Shown in pieces: positions 45,523-52,627 of a DNA stretch of 64,000 bases; position 1 is the first letter of the stretch, and each line of letters starts with the position of its first letter. The notes under the pieces were generated by a model. It was given only the letters and a program-made list of their open reading frames with translations, was not told the DNA's origin and searched no databases. The DNA is from Nitrospiraceae bacterium. Its GTDB lineage: Bacteria; Nitrospirota; Nitrospiria; Nitrospirales; UBA8639. Made by a program: the position numbers and the translations under genes. The stretch is from contig JACKFF010000006.1 in NCBI GenBank assembly GCA_020632595.1, forward strand, positions 1 to 64,000. Reading direction: 5' to 3'.

Positions 45523-46454
45523 TGGCCGGGTCATTATCCACACCGGTTCTGGTGCCCGGCGTTCCGGCCCAACGACCACTGGATCAAGCCAGTGGATTGC
45601 GTGCAGCCATGACCTCCAACCCACAGGATCCTTCACGGATTCAGGTGATTGCGGTCAGTTCCGGAAAAGGCGGAGTAGGAAAAAGTAATGTCGTCGCGAA
45701 TTTAGCGGTGGCTGCAGCCCGGCAGGGACGGAAGGTGTTGATCATGGATGCGGATCTGGCCTTAGGAAACGTCGACATCCTCCTGGGCCTCACTCCGCAG
45801 TATACGATTGAGGATGTTCTCTCCGGGCAGCGAGGGTTGAAGGACGTCCTCGTGACCGGGCCCGAAGGTATTCGCCTGTTGCCGGCGACCTCCGGAGGCC
45901 AGGCATTTACTCAGCTGACGCATGAGCAGCAACTTCATTTGCAATCGGCGTTCCTTCAGTTGGCGTCTCCGCCGGATTTGCTGCTTATTGATTGTGCGGC
46001 AGGGATTTCGGCCAATGTGCTGTACTTCAGTGTAGTGGCCCACGAAACACTGGTAGTGGTATCGCCCGACCCGACGTCTCTGACGGATGCGTATGCCCTG
46101 GTCAAAATTCTTTCCACCCGTTATCACTTACGCACATTCCGCATGCTGGTCAATAAAGTGAAGCATACTCAGGAAGGCAAAGATGTGTTTCGGAAGTTGA
46201 GTCTGGTGACGGATCGGTTTTTAAATATTTCGCTCGATTACCTCGGCTGTGTTCCCGCAGACGATTATGTGACCATGGCCGTGGCCCAACAACGCGCGGT
46301 GTGCGATGTCTATCCCCGCGCCCCGGCGAGTCGAGCCTTTTCTTCGTTGGTGAAGACCCTCAATGATTGGAGAGGAGATAGTTCCTGGCATGGGGGCTTT
46401 CAACTCTTCGGTCCTGCAGCTTTGGGAGCCACTCGAACTGTGACGGAAGGATAA
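45522..46454 (+). CDS. flhG: MinD-like ATPase FlhG/FleN
   Basis: 310 residues with the deviant Walker A SSGKGGVGKSNVVANLA, DADLALGNVDILLGL and LLIDCAAGISANVL. FlhG/FleN limits flagellar number by acting on FlhF and, in some species, on the sigma-54 regulator FleQ. ATG 45522 lies in TAATG with the flhF stop; the longer frame is inside flhF. Together with FlhF it suggests one or few polar flagella. Confidence 0.94.
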   Translation: MAGSLSTPVLVPGVPAQRPLDQASGLRAAMTSNPQDPSRIQVIAVSSGKGGVGKSNVVANLAVAAARQGRKVLIMDADLALGNVDILLGLTPQYTIEDVLSGQRGLKDVLVTGPEGIRLLPATSGGQAFTQLTHEQQLHLQSAFLQLASPPDLLLIDCAAGISANVLYFSVVAHETLVVVSPDPTSLTDAYALVKILSTRYHLRTFRMLVNKVKHTQEGKDVFRKLSLVTDRFLNISLDYLGCVPADDYVTMAVAQQRAVCDVYPRAPASRAFSSLVKTLNDWRGDSSWHGGFQLFGPAALGATRTVTEG

Positions 46455-46457
46455 CCT

Positions 46458-47252
46458 ATGAAACGTGGCGCGGTAACAACGGTTTCAGAGAGCCCGGTTT
46501 CGGAGAAACCGGCATCGTTGAATCCGACGAAACTTTCGCTTTCCACCCAGGAGCGTGAGACGTTGGTTCAGGAGTTTTTGCCGGTAATTAAATACATGGC
46601 TATGCGAATGGCCATGCGAGCGTCGAGTGGGCTCAATGTGGAAGATCTCATGAGTGCCGGAATGGTTGGGCTTCTGGATGCTCTGACGAAATTCGATCCT
46701 TCACGAGAAATAAAATTTCGTACCTATGCCGAGTTTCGTATTCGTGGAGCGATGCTTGATGAAATCCGGGCGATGGACTGGGTCCCGCGGTCTCTTCGGG
46801 AACGCATCGGGAAAATTCAGCATGCAGCCAATGAATGGACGAAACGCAAAGGGCGGCCACCGACGGAGGATGAGCTCGCAGAATCCTTAGGCATGGAGGC
46901 TCAGGAGGTGGACGAGACTCTTCTGCAAGCCAAGGGAGCCGTCGTGTTAAGTCTCGATGATTTGGGCTCCAATGATGAAGACTCACATCCCATTTTGGAT
47001 GCACTGGCGGATCGGGACCAACCTTCGCCGTTGGAGACGTTGGTGTCGGAGGATGCCCGCCAGGCGTTGGTCGATGCCATTGAACGATTGCCGGAGCGTC
47101 AACGGCTGGTGTTAACCCTCTATTATTTTGAAGAACTGACCATGAAAGAAATAGGAGTCGTGTTGCACGTCACGGAATCCCGAATTTGTCAATTACATGC
47201 CCAAGCCATGATTCGTCTGAAGGCCCTTCTTCATACTCGGCTCGGTCCGTAG
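46458..47252 (+). CDS. fliA: RNA polymerase sigma factor FliA (sigma-28)
   Basis: 264 residues of the sigma-70 family-3 type: region 2 (VEDLMSAGMVGLLDALTKFDPSREIKFRTYAEFRIRGAMLDEIRAMDWVPRSLRE) and region 4 (LPERQRLVLTLYYFEELTMKEIGVVLHVTESRICQLHAQ). The phrase AMDWVPRSLR is diagnostic for FliA/WhiG-type factors. It directs late flagellar and chemotaxis genes. No flgM anti-sigma gene is in the window. It is the last gene of the fliL operon. Confidence 0.96.
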   Translation: MKRGAVTTVSESPVSEKPASLNPTKLSLSTQERETLVQEFLPVIKYMAMRMAMRASSGLNVEDLMSAGMVGLLDALTKFDPSREIKFRTYAEFRIRGAMLDEIRAMDWVPRSLRERIGKIQHAANEWTKRKGRPPTEDELAESLGMEAQEVDETLLQAKGAVVLSLDDLGSNDEDSHPILDALADRDQPSPLETLVSEDARQALVDAIERLPERQRLVLTLYYFEELTMKEIGVVLHVTESRICQLHAQAMIRLKALLHTRLGP

Positions 47253-47256
47253 ATAT

Positions 47257-47305
47257 GCCTGAGAGAGACGGCGTAAGCCCTCAGGCGAAGGTGGCGTTTT
47301 TTTTT
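47257..47305 (+). terminator. Possible terminator after fliA
   Basis: GCCTGAG and CTCAGGC form a seven-base stem, and a run of nine T follows about ten bases later. The distance from stem to T-run is longer than usual, so this is only probable. Confidence 0.4.
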
Positions 47306-47459
47306 CGGCATGTCCGACATCTTTGATCGGGCATTGAACTTCAGTTCATGACCAATACGCGCCGTGTGAGGCATGAGTATGGTGAGATAGGGAGGTCTGC
47401 TTTTCCTTGAATTTCCAGACACCTCCGTTTTCCTTGCTACACAACTCTCGAATATCTCT

Positions 47460-48683
47460 GTGGGTTCAATGAAGCAGATGCCGACGGAAAAGGTCCTCGA
47501 AATGAACACGCCTCCCGGCGATCCCCTGTATACCATTCTCATTGTGGATGATGAAACGGTTGTGCGGATGGTTGCCAAGAAGCGTTTGGCCAAACTGCCC
47601 TGTCGATTATTAGAGGCAGGTAGCGGGGAAGAGGCGCTAGTCATCCTGGATCACGAGCCGGTGGATCTCATCCTGTCGGATTGGGTCATGCCCGGTCTTG
47701 ATGGTCCCGGACTTTGTGAAGCGATTAAACAGGATGAACGCTATCGCACGATCCATTTTATCCTGATGACGGCATTGGACCATCCGACACAAATTGCCGA
47801 AGGGCTCAGCCGGGGAGCCGACGACTTTCTTTCCAAAACCGATTCCGATCATGAAATTGTCGCCAGAGTGTGCGCGGGGCTTCGAGCGCGACAGTTGATG
47901 ACGTATGTGGAAAAGTCTAATCGGTTGTTATCACAAAAGCAGGCCGAATTAGATTCTGAGCTCCGTTCGGCCTCCACCTTTGTGCGTAGTCTGCTTCCCC
48001 GGACCGGGGAAGTGATTCCTGGAGTGCGGGTGGAGTGGGAATTTTTGCCGTCTTCGCATTTGGGGGGAGATTTCTTTCAGATCGCCCGATGGGGGGACGA
48101 CCATCTCGGTCTTATGGTGTTGGATATGTCGGGTCATGGAATCGGGCCGGCGTTGCGGGCCGTATCGTTATCTCTGCTTTTCAAGGGAGACCACATGCAA
48201 CAATTGTTTCCCTCCTACGATCCAGGTGAGATTCTGACGAGTCTGAACCAACAATATCCCATGAGCGATGACGGGGAGTACTTCACGATCTGGATTGGGG
48301 TATGGCAATGCTCCACCCGCCTCCTTCGATATGCGAGTGCGGGGCATCCCGGTTCCATTATTGTGAAAACCGACCGGTCCTCGATGGTGTTAGGCGAAAA
48401 ATCCTGGCCCATTGGTTTTTCGCGTAACGAAGTGTATGGAACTAATTCCATCTCCGTGAAGCCGGGGGACCGGATGTATCTCTATAGTGATGGGATTTAT
48501 GAGGTGATGAATCCTCAGGAAGAGATCTGGGGGAAAAAAAGACTTCGGAAGGCCCTTGAGGCGGTTGCCGGCCAGCCGATGCAGTCGGGATTATCCCGTA
48601 TTATCGAGCAGAGCCGGGCATGGAATGCCAAAGGCGGGTTTGAGGATGACGTTGCGTTACTTGGAGTGGAGTTTTATACGTGA
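47460..48683 (+). CDS. Response regulator with SpoIIE/PP2C phosphatase output
   Basis: 407 residues: receiver domain (ILIVDDETVVRM, phospho-acceptor in LILSDWVMPGLDG), a linker helix, then a SpoIIE/RsbU-type serine phosphatase with the metal sites in LGGDFFQIARWGDDHLGLMVLDMSGHGIGPAL and GFEDDVALLGVEF. Such proteins dephosphorylate STAS anti-anti-sigma proteins in partner switching. The neighbours supply a receiver-kinase (48777) and a STAS protein (50008), and fliA lies directly upstream. The kinase and phosphatase halves resemble HsbR of Pseudomonas split over two genes. GTG 47460 or ATG 47469 may be the start. Confidence 0.85.
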   Translation: MGSMKQMPTEKVLEMNTPPGDPLYTILIVDDETVVRMVAKKRLAKLPCRLLEAGSGEEALVILDHEPVDLILSDWVMPGLDGPGLCEAIKQDERYRTIHFILMTALDHPTQIAEGLSRGADDFLSKTDSDHEIVARVCAGLRARQLMTYVEKSNRLLSQKQAELDSELRSASTFVRSLLPRTGEVIPGVRVEWEFLPSSHLGGDFFQIARWGDDHLGLMVLDMSGHGIGPALRAVSLSLLFKGDHMQQLFPSYDPGEILTSLNQQYPMSDDGEYFTIWIGVWQCSTRLLRYASAGHPGSIIVKTDRSSMVLGEKSWPIGFSRNEVYGTNSISVKPGDRMYLYSDGIYEVMNPQEEIWGKKRLRKALEAVAGQPMQSGLSRIIEQSRAWNAKGGFEDDVALLGVEFYT

Positions 48684-48689
48684 GGCCAT

Positions 48690-48757
48690 AGCAGCAAGAT
48701 ACCCCTTTAGCCGGAAGATTCACCTCTCATGTTCTACCCTGACACCTCACGCTTGGC
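48690..48757. repeat. Degenerate repeat remnant
   Basis: ATTCACCTCTCATG and ACACCTCACGCTTGGC look like right-arm units of the repeat family and lie before the likely start of the next gene. Confidence 0.3.
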
Positions 48758-48776
48758 GGTTGTCGAAATGGCAGGT

Positions 48777-49745
48777 ATGACAAACACTGTCTCCCGAATC
48801 CTCTTAGTAGACGATGATGCGTCAAATCTGGATGTTCTAGTCGAATGTCTGAAGGATGAACCCTATGAACTTGTTCAGGCCCAGAATGGGGAAGAGGCCT
48901 TAACGCATTTGCGAAAGGATGGCCAAGAATTTCATGCCATGGTGTTGGATCGAATGATGCCGGGGATGAATGGTCTTGATCTTTTGGGGCATCTGAAAGC
49001 TGATGAGCGGCTTCAATGGCTTCCGGTTGTGATGCAAACCGCAGCCGGATCTCCCCAAGAAATAGGCGAAGGGATTGAAGCGGGAGTCTTTTTTTATCTC
49101 ATTAAGCCCTTTGACCAGCGGCTCCTTTTGCGGATTGTCAACGCCGCGGTTGAGGAGGGATTGAAATGGAAACGGATATGCCGAAATCTGCACCAACAGT
49201 CTCAGATTGTTGAATTGTTGCAGCAAGGCCGTTTTCACGTTCGTACCATGGAAGAGGCGTATGATCTGGCATTCCTATTGGGGCGAGCTTGCCCCAATGC
49301 AGAAAAAGTTGTGTTCGGGCTAAATGAACTCTTGGCGAATGGCGTGGAGCATGGAAATTTGGGAATCGGGTTCGATGAAAAAACGGTCCTGCAGGCAAAG
49401 GGAACATGGGAGAAAGAAATTCAACATCGGTCTGGGCTGCCTGAGTATGTCCATAAGGTGGTCGACGTGTTGTTTGAACGGTGTCAGGATTGCATCCAGA
49501 TCACCATCACGGACCAAGGTTCGGGTTTCGACTGGCGGAAGTATGAACAGATCAACCCGGACCGAATTTTGGAAAGTCACGGAAGGGGTATTGCGATGGC
49601 CAAGGCCCTAAGTTTCTCACGGATCGAGTATCGAGGGAAAGGCAATCAGGTCGTGTGTGTCATCAAGACTGACTCCCCGATCGGTGATGAAGGGAACTCT
49701 TTCGCATCTGAACCGATGGCCGTTCACAAATCGAATCGGGCGTGA
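48777..49745 (+). CDS. Response regulator with HATPase (anti-sigma kinase-like) domain
   Basis: 322 residues from ATG 48777: receiver (ILLVDDDASNLD, acceptor in MVLDRMMPGMNG), then a GHKL ATPase with N box GLNELLANGVEHGN, G1 ITDQGSGFDW and G2 SHGRGIAMAKAL. No phospho-acceptor histidine helix is present, so it is like RsbW/SpoIIAB serine kinases rather than a histidine kinase. It probably phosphorylates the STAS protein encoded next, opposing the SpoIIE phosphatase. The frame is open from 48729, but that part overlaps a repeat remnant; ATG 48768 is another option. Confidence 0.82.
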   Translation: MTNTVSRILLVDDDASNLDVLVECLKDEPYELVQAQNGEEALTHLRKDGQEFHAMVLDRMMPGMNGLDLLGHLKADERLQWLPVVMQTAAGSPQEIGEGIEAGVFFYLIKPFDQRLLLRIVNAAVEEGLKWKRICRNLHQQSQIVELLQQGRFHVRTMEEAYDLAFLLGRACPNAEKVVFGLNELLANGVEHGNLGIGFDEKTVLQAKGTWEKEIQHRSGLPEYVHKVVDVLFERCQDCIQITITDQGSGFDWRKYEQINPDRILESHGRGIAMAKALSFSRIEYRGKGNQVVCVIKTDSPIGDEGNSFASEPMAVHKSNRA

Positions 49746-49820
49746 GGAGTCATACGTGAGGGAAAAGCGAATTTGCCCTCTCCAAAAATTTCCCTCCGTA
49801 TCCTTACTCCTCCCTACAGG
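49744..49820. repeat. GTGAGG-type inverted repeat
   Basis: Left arm GAGGAGTCATACGTGAGGGA, right arm TCCCTCCGTATCCTTACTCC; the arms are close complements in blocks and start at the stop codon of the receiver-HATPase gene. Confidence 0.55.
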
Positions 49821-49852
49821 TTGTGGGCATCATGAGAAAAAATGAGTCTGTC

Positions 49853-49880
49853 TAAAGTAAGTTTCATTGGTCTCCGAAAG
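49853..49880 (+). promoter_or_regulatory. Possible sigma-28 promoter
   Basis: TAAA and TCCGAAAG are spaced 16 bases apart, near the sigma-28 pattern TAAA-N15-GCCGATAA, upstream of the STAS gene. Spacing is one base too long and the -10 is imperfect. Confidence 0.25.
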
Positions 49881-50007
49881 GGATCGTTGTCTCCTGTTTA
49901 TCTCTTGATAGGTCGTAGGGATTACCCTGGGAATCGTAGCGTCAGATTAGACAGGAAGGGACGTTGGAAGGTTTACGGTTTTTTTTTACGAAAGATGAGA
50001 GGGTAAC

Positions 50008-50304
50008 ATGGAAGAATGCCAAGTCACGTCAAGGAGTCCTGATGAGCCGGTACTCAGGCCCCAAGGCGACCTCACCATTTTTGAAGCGGCACAATTTCAC
50101 GCCGATTTAATGTCCTTGAATCAACAAAAGGGGCCTCTCGTGATTGATTTAAGCGGGGTGGACCGTATGGATTCCTCCTGTGTGCAGCTGATGGTCGCAG
50201 CGACCCGCTCCGGGCGGGTGACGGTGCGGGGGTATTCCAACCGTATTCGTGACAAGTTTGAGCAAATTGGATTTGCACAGTTTCTTCCACCCCAGGAATC
50301 GTAA
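50008..50304 (+). CDS. STAS-domain protein (anti-sigma antagonist type)
   Basis: 98 residues covering one STAS domain: LRPQGDLTIFEAAQFHADLM, PLVIDLSGVDRMDSSCVQLMVAATRSG, then VRGYSNRIRDKFEQIGF. The expected phosphorylated serine lies in MDSSCVQL, where most relatives have DSSGLQ. It completes a kinase/phosphatase/STAS set with the two receiver proteins upstream. Its target could be an anti-sigma factor (such as an unlinked FlgM, as HsbA does in Pseudomonas) or a chemotaxis component; the sequence does not say. Confidence 0.85.
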   Translation: MEECQVTSRSPDEPVLRPQGDLTIFEAAQFHADLMSLNQQKGPLVIDLSGVDRMDSSCVQLMVAATRSGRVTVRGYSNRIRDKFEQIGFAQFLPPQES

Positions 50305-50362
50305 CGCAAAAACATTAAATAATGCAGTCGGTATTCAACGAGATTCAAGAATGAGGTGATGT

Positions 50363-51499
50363 GTGAATGGTGATTGGATGGTATGGATGGGTGTAGTGGT
50401 GGCCGGAACCGGAATTGGATATGTCTTGGGCGCCAGGAGCAGGCAGACACGAATCCACCGGCTGGAACAGCAACTGCAGGAAAGTATTCAGGCTCAGCGC
50501 CGTTGGATAGAGAACTGGAAGGCCTTTTGCCAGTGTCTGGCACCGGTGTTTCCGGTATTTGTGGCACAGATCAAGGCGGTCATTCAAGAAACAGGACAAG
50601 CGGCCGACGGATTGATTCAGCGGTTTCAGGCGATTTCACGAAATGCCAGGGAGCAGGTAGAGGAAACCGAAGCGTTGTTACATATGGCAGATGGGCATGG
50701 CGGGAAAGATGACTTTACCGTCGATCGGATCCTACATGACACGCAAAAGACCATCGAAATGTTTGTCAAGCAAGTCACACAGACGACCACCGTGACGCTC
50801 GCCACGGTGAGTGTGATGGAGCAGGCATTAGAAACCACCTCTCGAATTTCAGAGGTGGTGGAGGAAGTCGAATTTATTGCCGATCAAACCCGACTCTTAG
50901 CGCTCAATGCGGCGATTGAAGCCGCTCGAGCGGGAGAGCATGGCCGGGGGTTTGCCGTGGTGGCCGACGAAGTGACGAAGTTGGCCAATCGGTCTGCCCA
51001 GGCCTCAGAGCAGATTCGTACTCTCGCGACGACGGTGAAAGGCACAACCGAATCGGCCATGTCGGAACTCCAGGTGTTGGCGTCGTTAGACTTATCGGAA
51101 ACGGTAGAAGCTCAGAACCAGGTTTTGGAGATGATTAAGATTATGGGTCAAAAAAATGAGACCTTAAAAAAGAGCGTTGGTCACAATTCGGGGCGAACCA
51201 AAGAACTGGGCAAGGATATCGGACATATTGTGATGTCCATGCAATTTCAAGATATTACCCGTCAAAAATTAGAGCATGTCTACCAGCCCTTGGAGCGCAT
51301 TCATGCGCCGCTTCAAGCGGTGGCAGACGATACTGACGGTATAGATATGATGCCGAAGGTGCTCGAAGAAATCCGGAATCTCGAGCACACCTACACCATG
51401 GAGTCTGAACGACTCACGATGCAGTCTGCGCGTTCGGGTCAAGGGACGGTGATGGTCGGAACCGGCTCGGATGAAGGAGATAACATCACGTTATTCTAA
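50363..51499 (+). CDS. Chemoreceptor-like protein without large sensor domain
   Basis: 378 residues with one N-terminal membrane helix (MVWMGVVVAGTGIGYVLGA), a coiled region and an MCP signalling hairpin with the tip sequence FIADQTRLLALNAAIEAARAGEHGRGFAVVADEVTKLANRS. No periplasmic domain or HAMP is seen. The C-terminal IVMSMQFQDITRQKLEHV occurs in a class of receptor-like proteins found beside STAS and cheY genes. It probably tunes the CheA array rather than sensing an outside ligand. GTG 50363 is preceded by AGGTGAT. Confidence 0.82.
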   Translation: MNGDWMVWMGVVVAGTGIGYVLGARSRQTRIHRLEQQLQESIQAQRRWIENWKAFCQCLAPVFPVFVAQIKAVIQETGQAADGLIQRFQAISRNAREQVEETEALLHMADGHGGKDDFTVDRILHDTQKTIEMFVKQVTQTTTVTLATVSVMEQALETTSRISEVVEEVEFIADQTRLLALNAAIEAARAGEHGRGFAVVADEVTKLANRSAQASEQIRTLATTVKGTTESAMSELQVLASLDLSETVEAQNQVLEMIKIMGQKNETLKKSVGHNSGRTKELGKDIGHIVMSMQFQDITRQKLEHVYQPLERIHAPLQAVADDTDGIDMMPKVLEEIRNLEHTYTMESERLTMQSARSGQGTVMVGTGSDEGDNITLF

Positions 51500-51560
51500 A
51501 GACGTGAGGGGTGAAGGGGCAGGCGTGAGGTGTAATTTTCCACCGTACATCCTTCCGTTA
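51500..51560. repeat. GTGAGG-type repeat after the receptor-like gene
   Basis: AGACGTGAGGGGTGAAGGGG followed by AGGCGTGAGGTG, then the weak right arm ACATCCTTCCGTTAC. It begins at the stop codon. Confidence 0.5.
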
Positions 51561-51653
51561 CTGAATTATGAAAAACTGGGAGGAGTTCGCGGGTTCCATG
51601 CTGATCGTACAGCGTCAACAGAGAAATTCACAGAACCAAAGTGAGGTAAAGCT

Positions 51654-52025
51654 ATGGGCAAGACAGTTTTAGTGGTGGACGATTCCGTCTCGATGCGTCA
51701 GATGGTGAGCTTTACGCTGACCGGTGCCGGCTACGAAGTGGTCGAGGCTGGAGACGGAAAAGAAGCCGTGGATAAACTCAATGGAGGGGCGAAGCCCAGT
51801 TTGGTGATTACGGATCTGAATATGCCGAATATGGATGGAATTTCTTTGATTAAGGCGGTACGGGGCATGGCTGCCCATAAGTTTACCCCGATTCTTATGT
51901 TAACCACCGAGTCCTCTGATGACAAAAAGAAAGAAGGGCAAAGTGCTGGAGCGACGGGGTGGGTTGTCAAACCGTTCAATCCAGAACAAATGTTAGCCAC
52001 GATTAAGAAAGTTCTTCCCGGCTAA
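51654..52025 (+). CDS. cheY: Chemotaxis response regulator CheY
   Basis: A 123-residue single receiver domain: VLVVDDSVSMRQMV, phospho-acceptor in LVITDLNMPNMDG, LMLTTESSDDKK and VVKPFNPEQM. CheY-P binds FliM to change rotation. GAGG lies before the ATG. The stop is followed by a 600-base region with repeats and a broken gene before cheA. Confidence 0.94.
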   Translation: MGKTVLVVDDSVSMRQMVSFTLTGAGYEVVEAGDGKEAVDKLNGGAKPSLVITDLNMPNMDGISLIKAVRGMAAHKFTPILMLTTESSDDKKKEGQSAGATGWVVKPFNPEQMLATIKKVLPG

Positions 52026-52155
52026 GAAAAGGTGACGAGTGTGGAGTCTGGAGTGAGATTAGAGAAGCAAAACAAAAGAGTCAGGAGAAATCGTATTGTT
52101 GCCCCTTACCCCCTGCCTCCATTGAATTGAAGCGTAAGGGGGTGATGAGTGAATG
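52026..52155. repeat. Degenerate repeat with CCCCTTAC/GTAAGGGG arms
   Basis: GGTGACGAGTGTGGAGTC and TGGAGTGAG units are followed by an inverted pair, CCCCTTAC and GTAAGGGG, separated by about 25 bases. Confidence 0.45.
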
Positions 52156-52202
52156 CAGAAATCCCTAAAGGGTTAAAAAAATCGGGAAGGGAGTTAGTCC
52201 CT

Positions 52203-52441
52203 ATGGTCTTCTTTAGACTCACGCAAGGCTTCCCATCTCATGAACCATATTGATTAACCGGTCCAATTGGCAGATCGGCCTCGGTATACCGGCAAAGATT
52301 GCTGAAGGGGCTGCGAGGCAAACCCAAAAAGAGTTCATGCTGTTTCTCCATATTTCCCGGGGATCGTTGAGCGAGGTAATGACGTTGATCGAGTTGCACG
52401 TGGTGTACGATATTTCCCCCAAGAAGCATGACAGACGATAG
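52203..52441 (+). pseudogene. Degraded four-helix-bundle protein (23S rRNA IVP / S23-like)
   Basis: Pieces of the four-helix-bundle family can be read in different frames. LTQGFPSHEPY, then TGA where the family has YGL, is followed by scrambled sequence. IPAKIAEGAARQTQKEFMLFLHISRGSLSEVMTLIELHVVY then matches the conserved middle (IPxNIAEG, KEFxxFLxIARGSLxE) in another frame. At least one stop and probably two frameshifts break it, and the N-terminal helix is missing. Intact relatives occur inside rRNA intervening sequences and as orphan genes. The 52442-52551 stretch after it shows no gene. Confidence 0.6.
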
Positions 52442-52551
52442 AGGGCCAACGCCATTTTACCGGGAAGACGATCACGGGACTCATTAAACAATTCAAGTAT
52501 ATATACGCTGTAACGCTACACAAGTAAGAGCGAACAAGGGAAGCCATCTAC

Positions 52552-52610
52552 GGTGAAACGGTGAGGAAGAAGAGGCAGGCACTGCTTACTCCTTATCCTT
52601 CACTCCTTAC
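52552..52610. repeat. GTGAGG-type inverted repeat before cheA
   Basis: Left arm AACGGTGAGGAAGAAGAGG, right arm TACTCCTTATCCTTCACTCC; ends at the cheA ribosome site (AAAAGGAG). Confidence 0.55.
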
Positions 52611-52627
52611 CAAAAGGAGTTTATTCA

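Noticed and set aside
48777..49745. Sensor histidine kinase
   Set aside because: There is no dimerisation helix with a phospho-acceptor histidine; the GHKL domain is of the anti-sigma kinase type.
52219..52491. 90-codon minus-strand frame between cheY and cheA
   Set aside because: It is the antisense shadow of the degraded four-helix-bundle gene.
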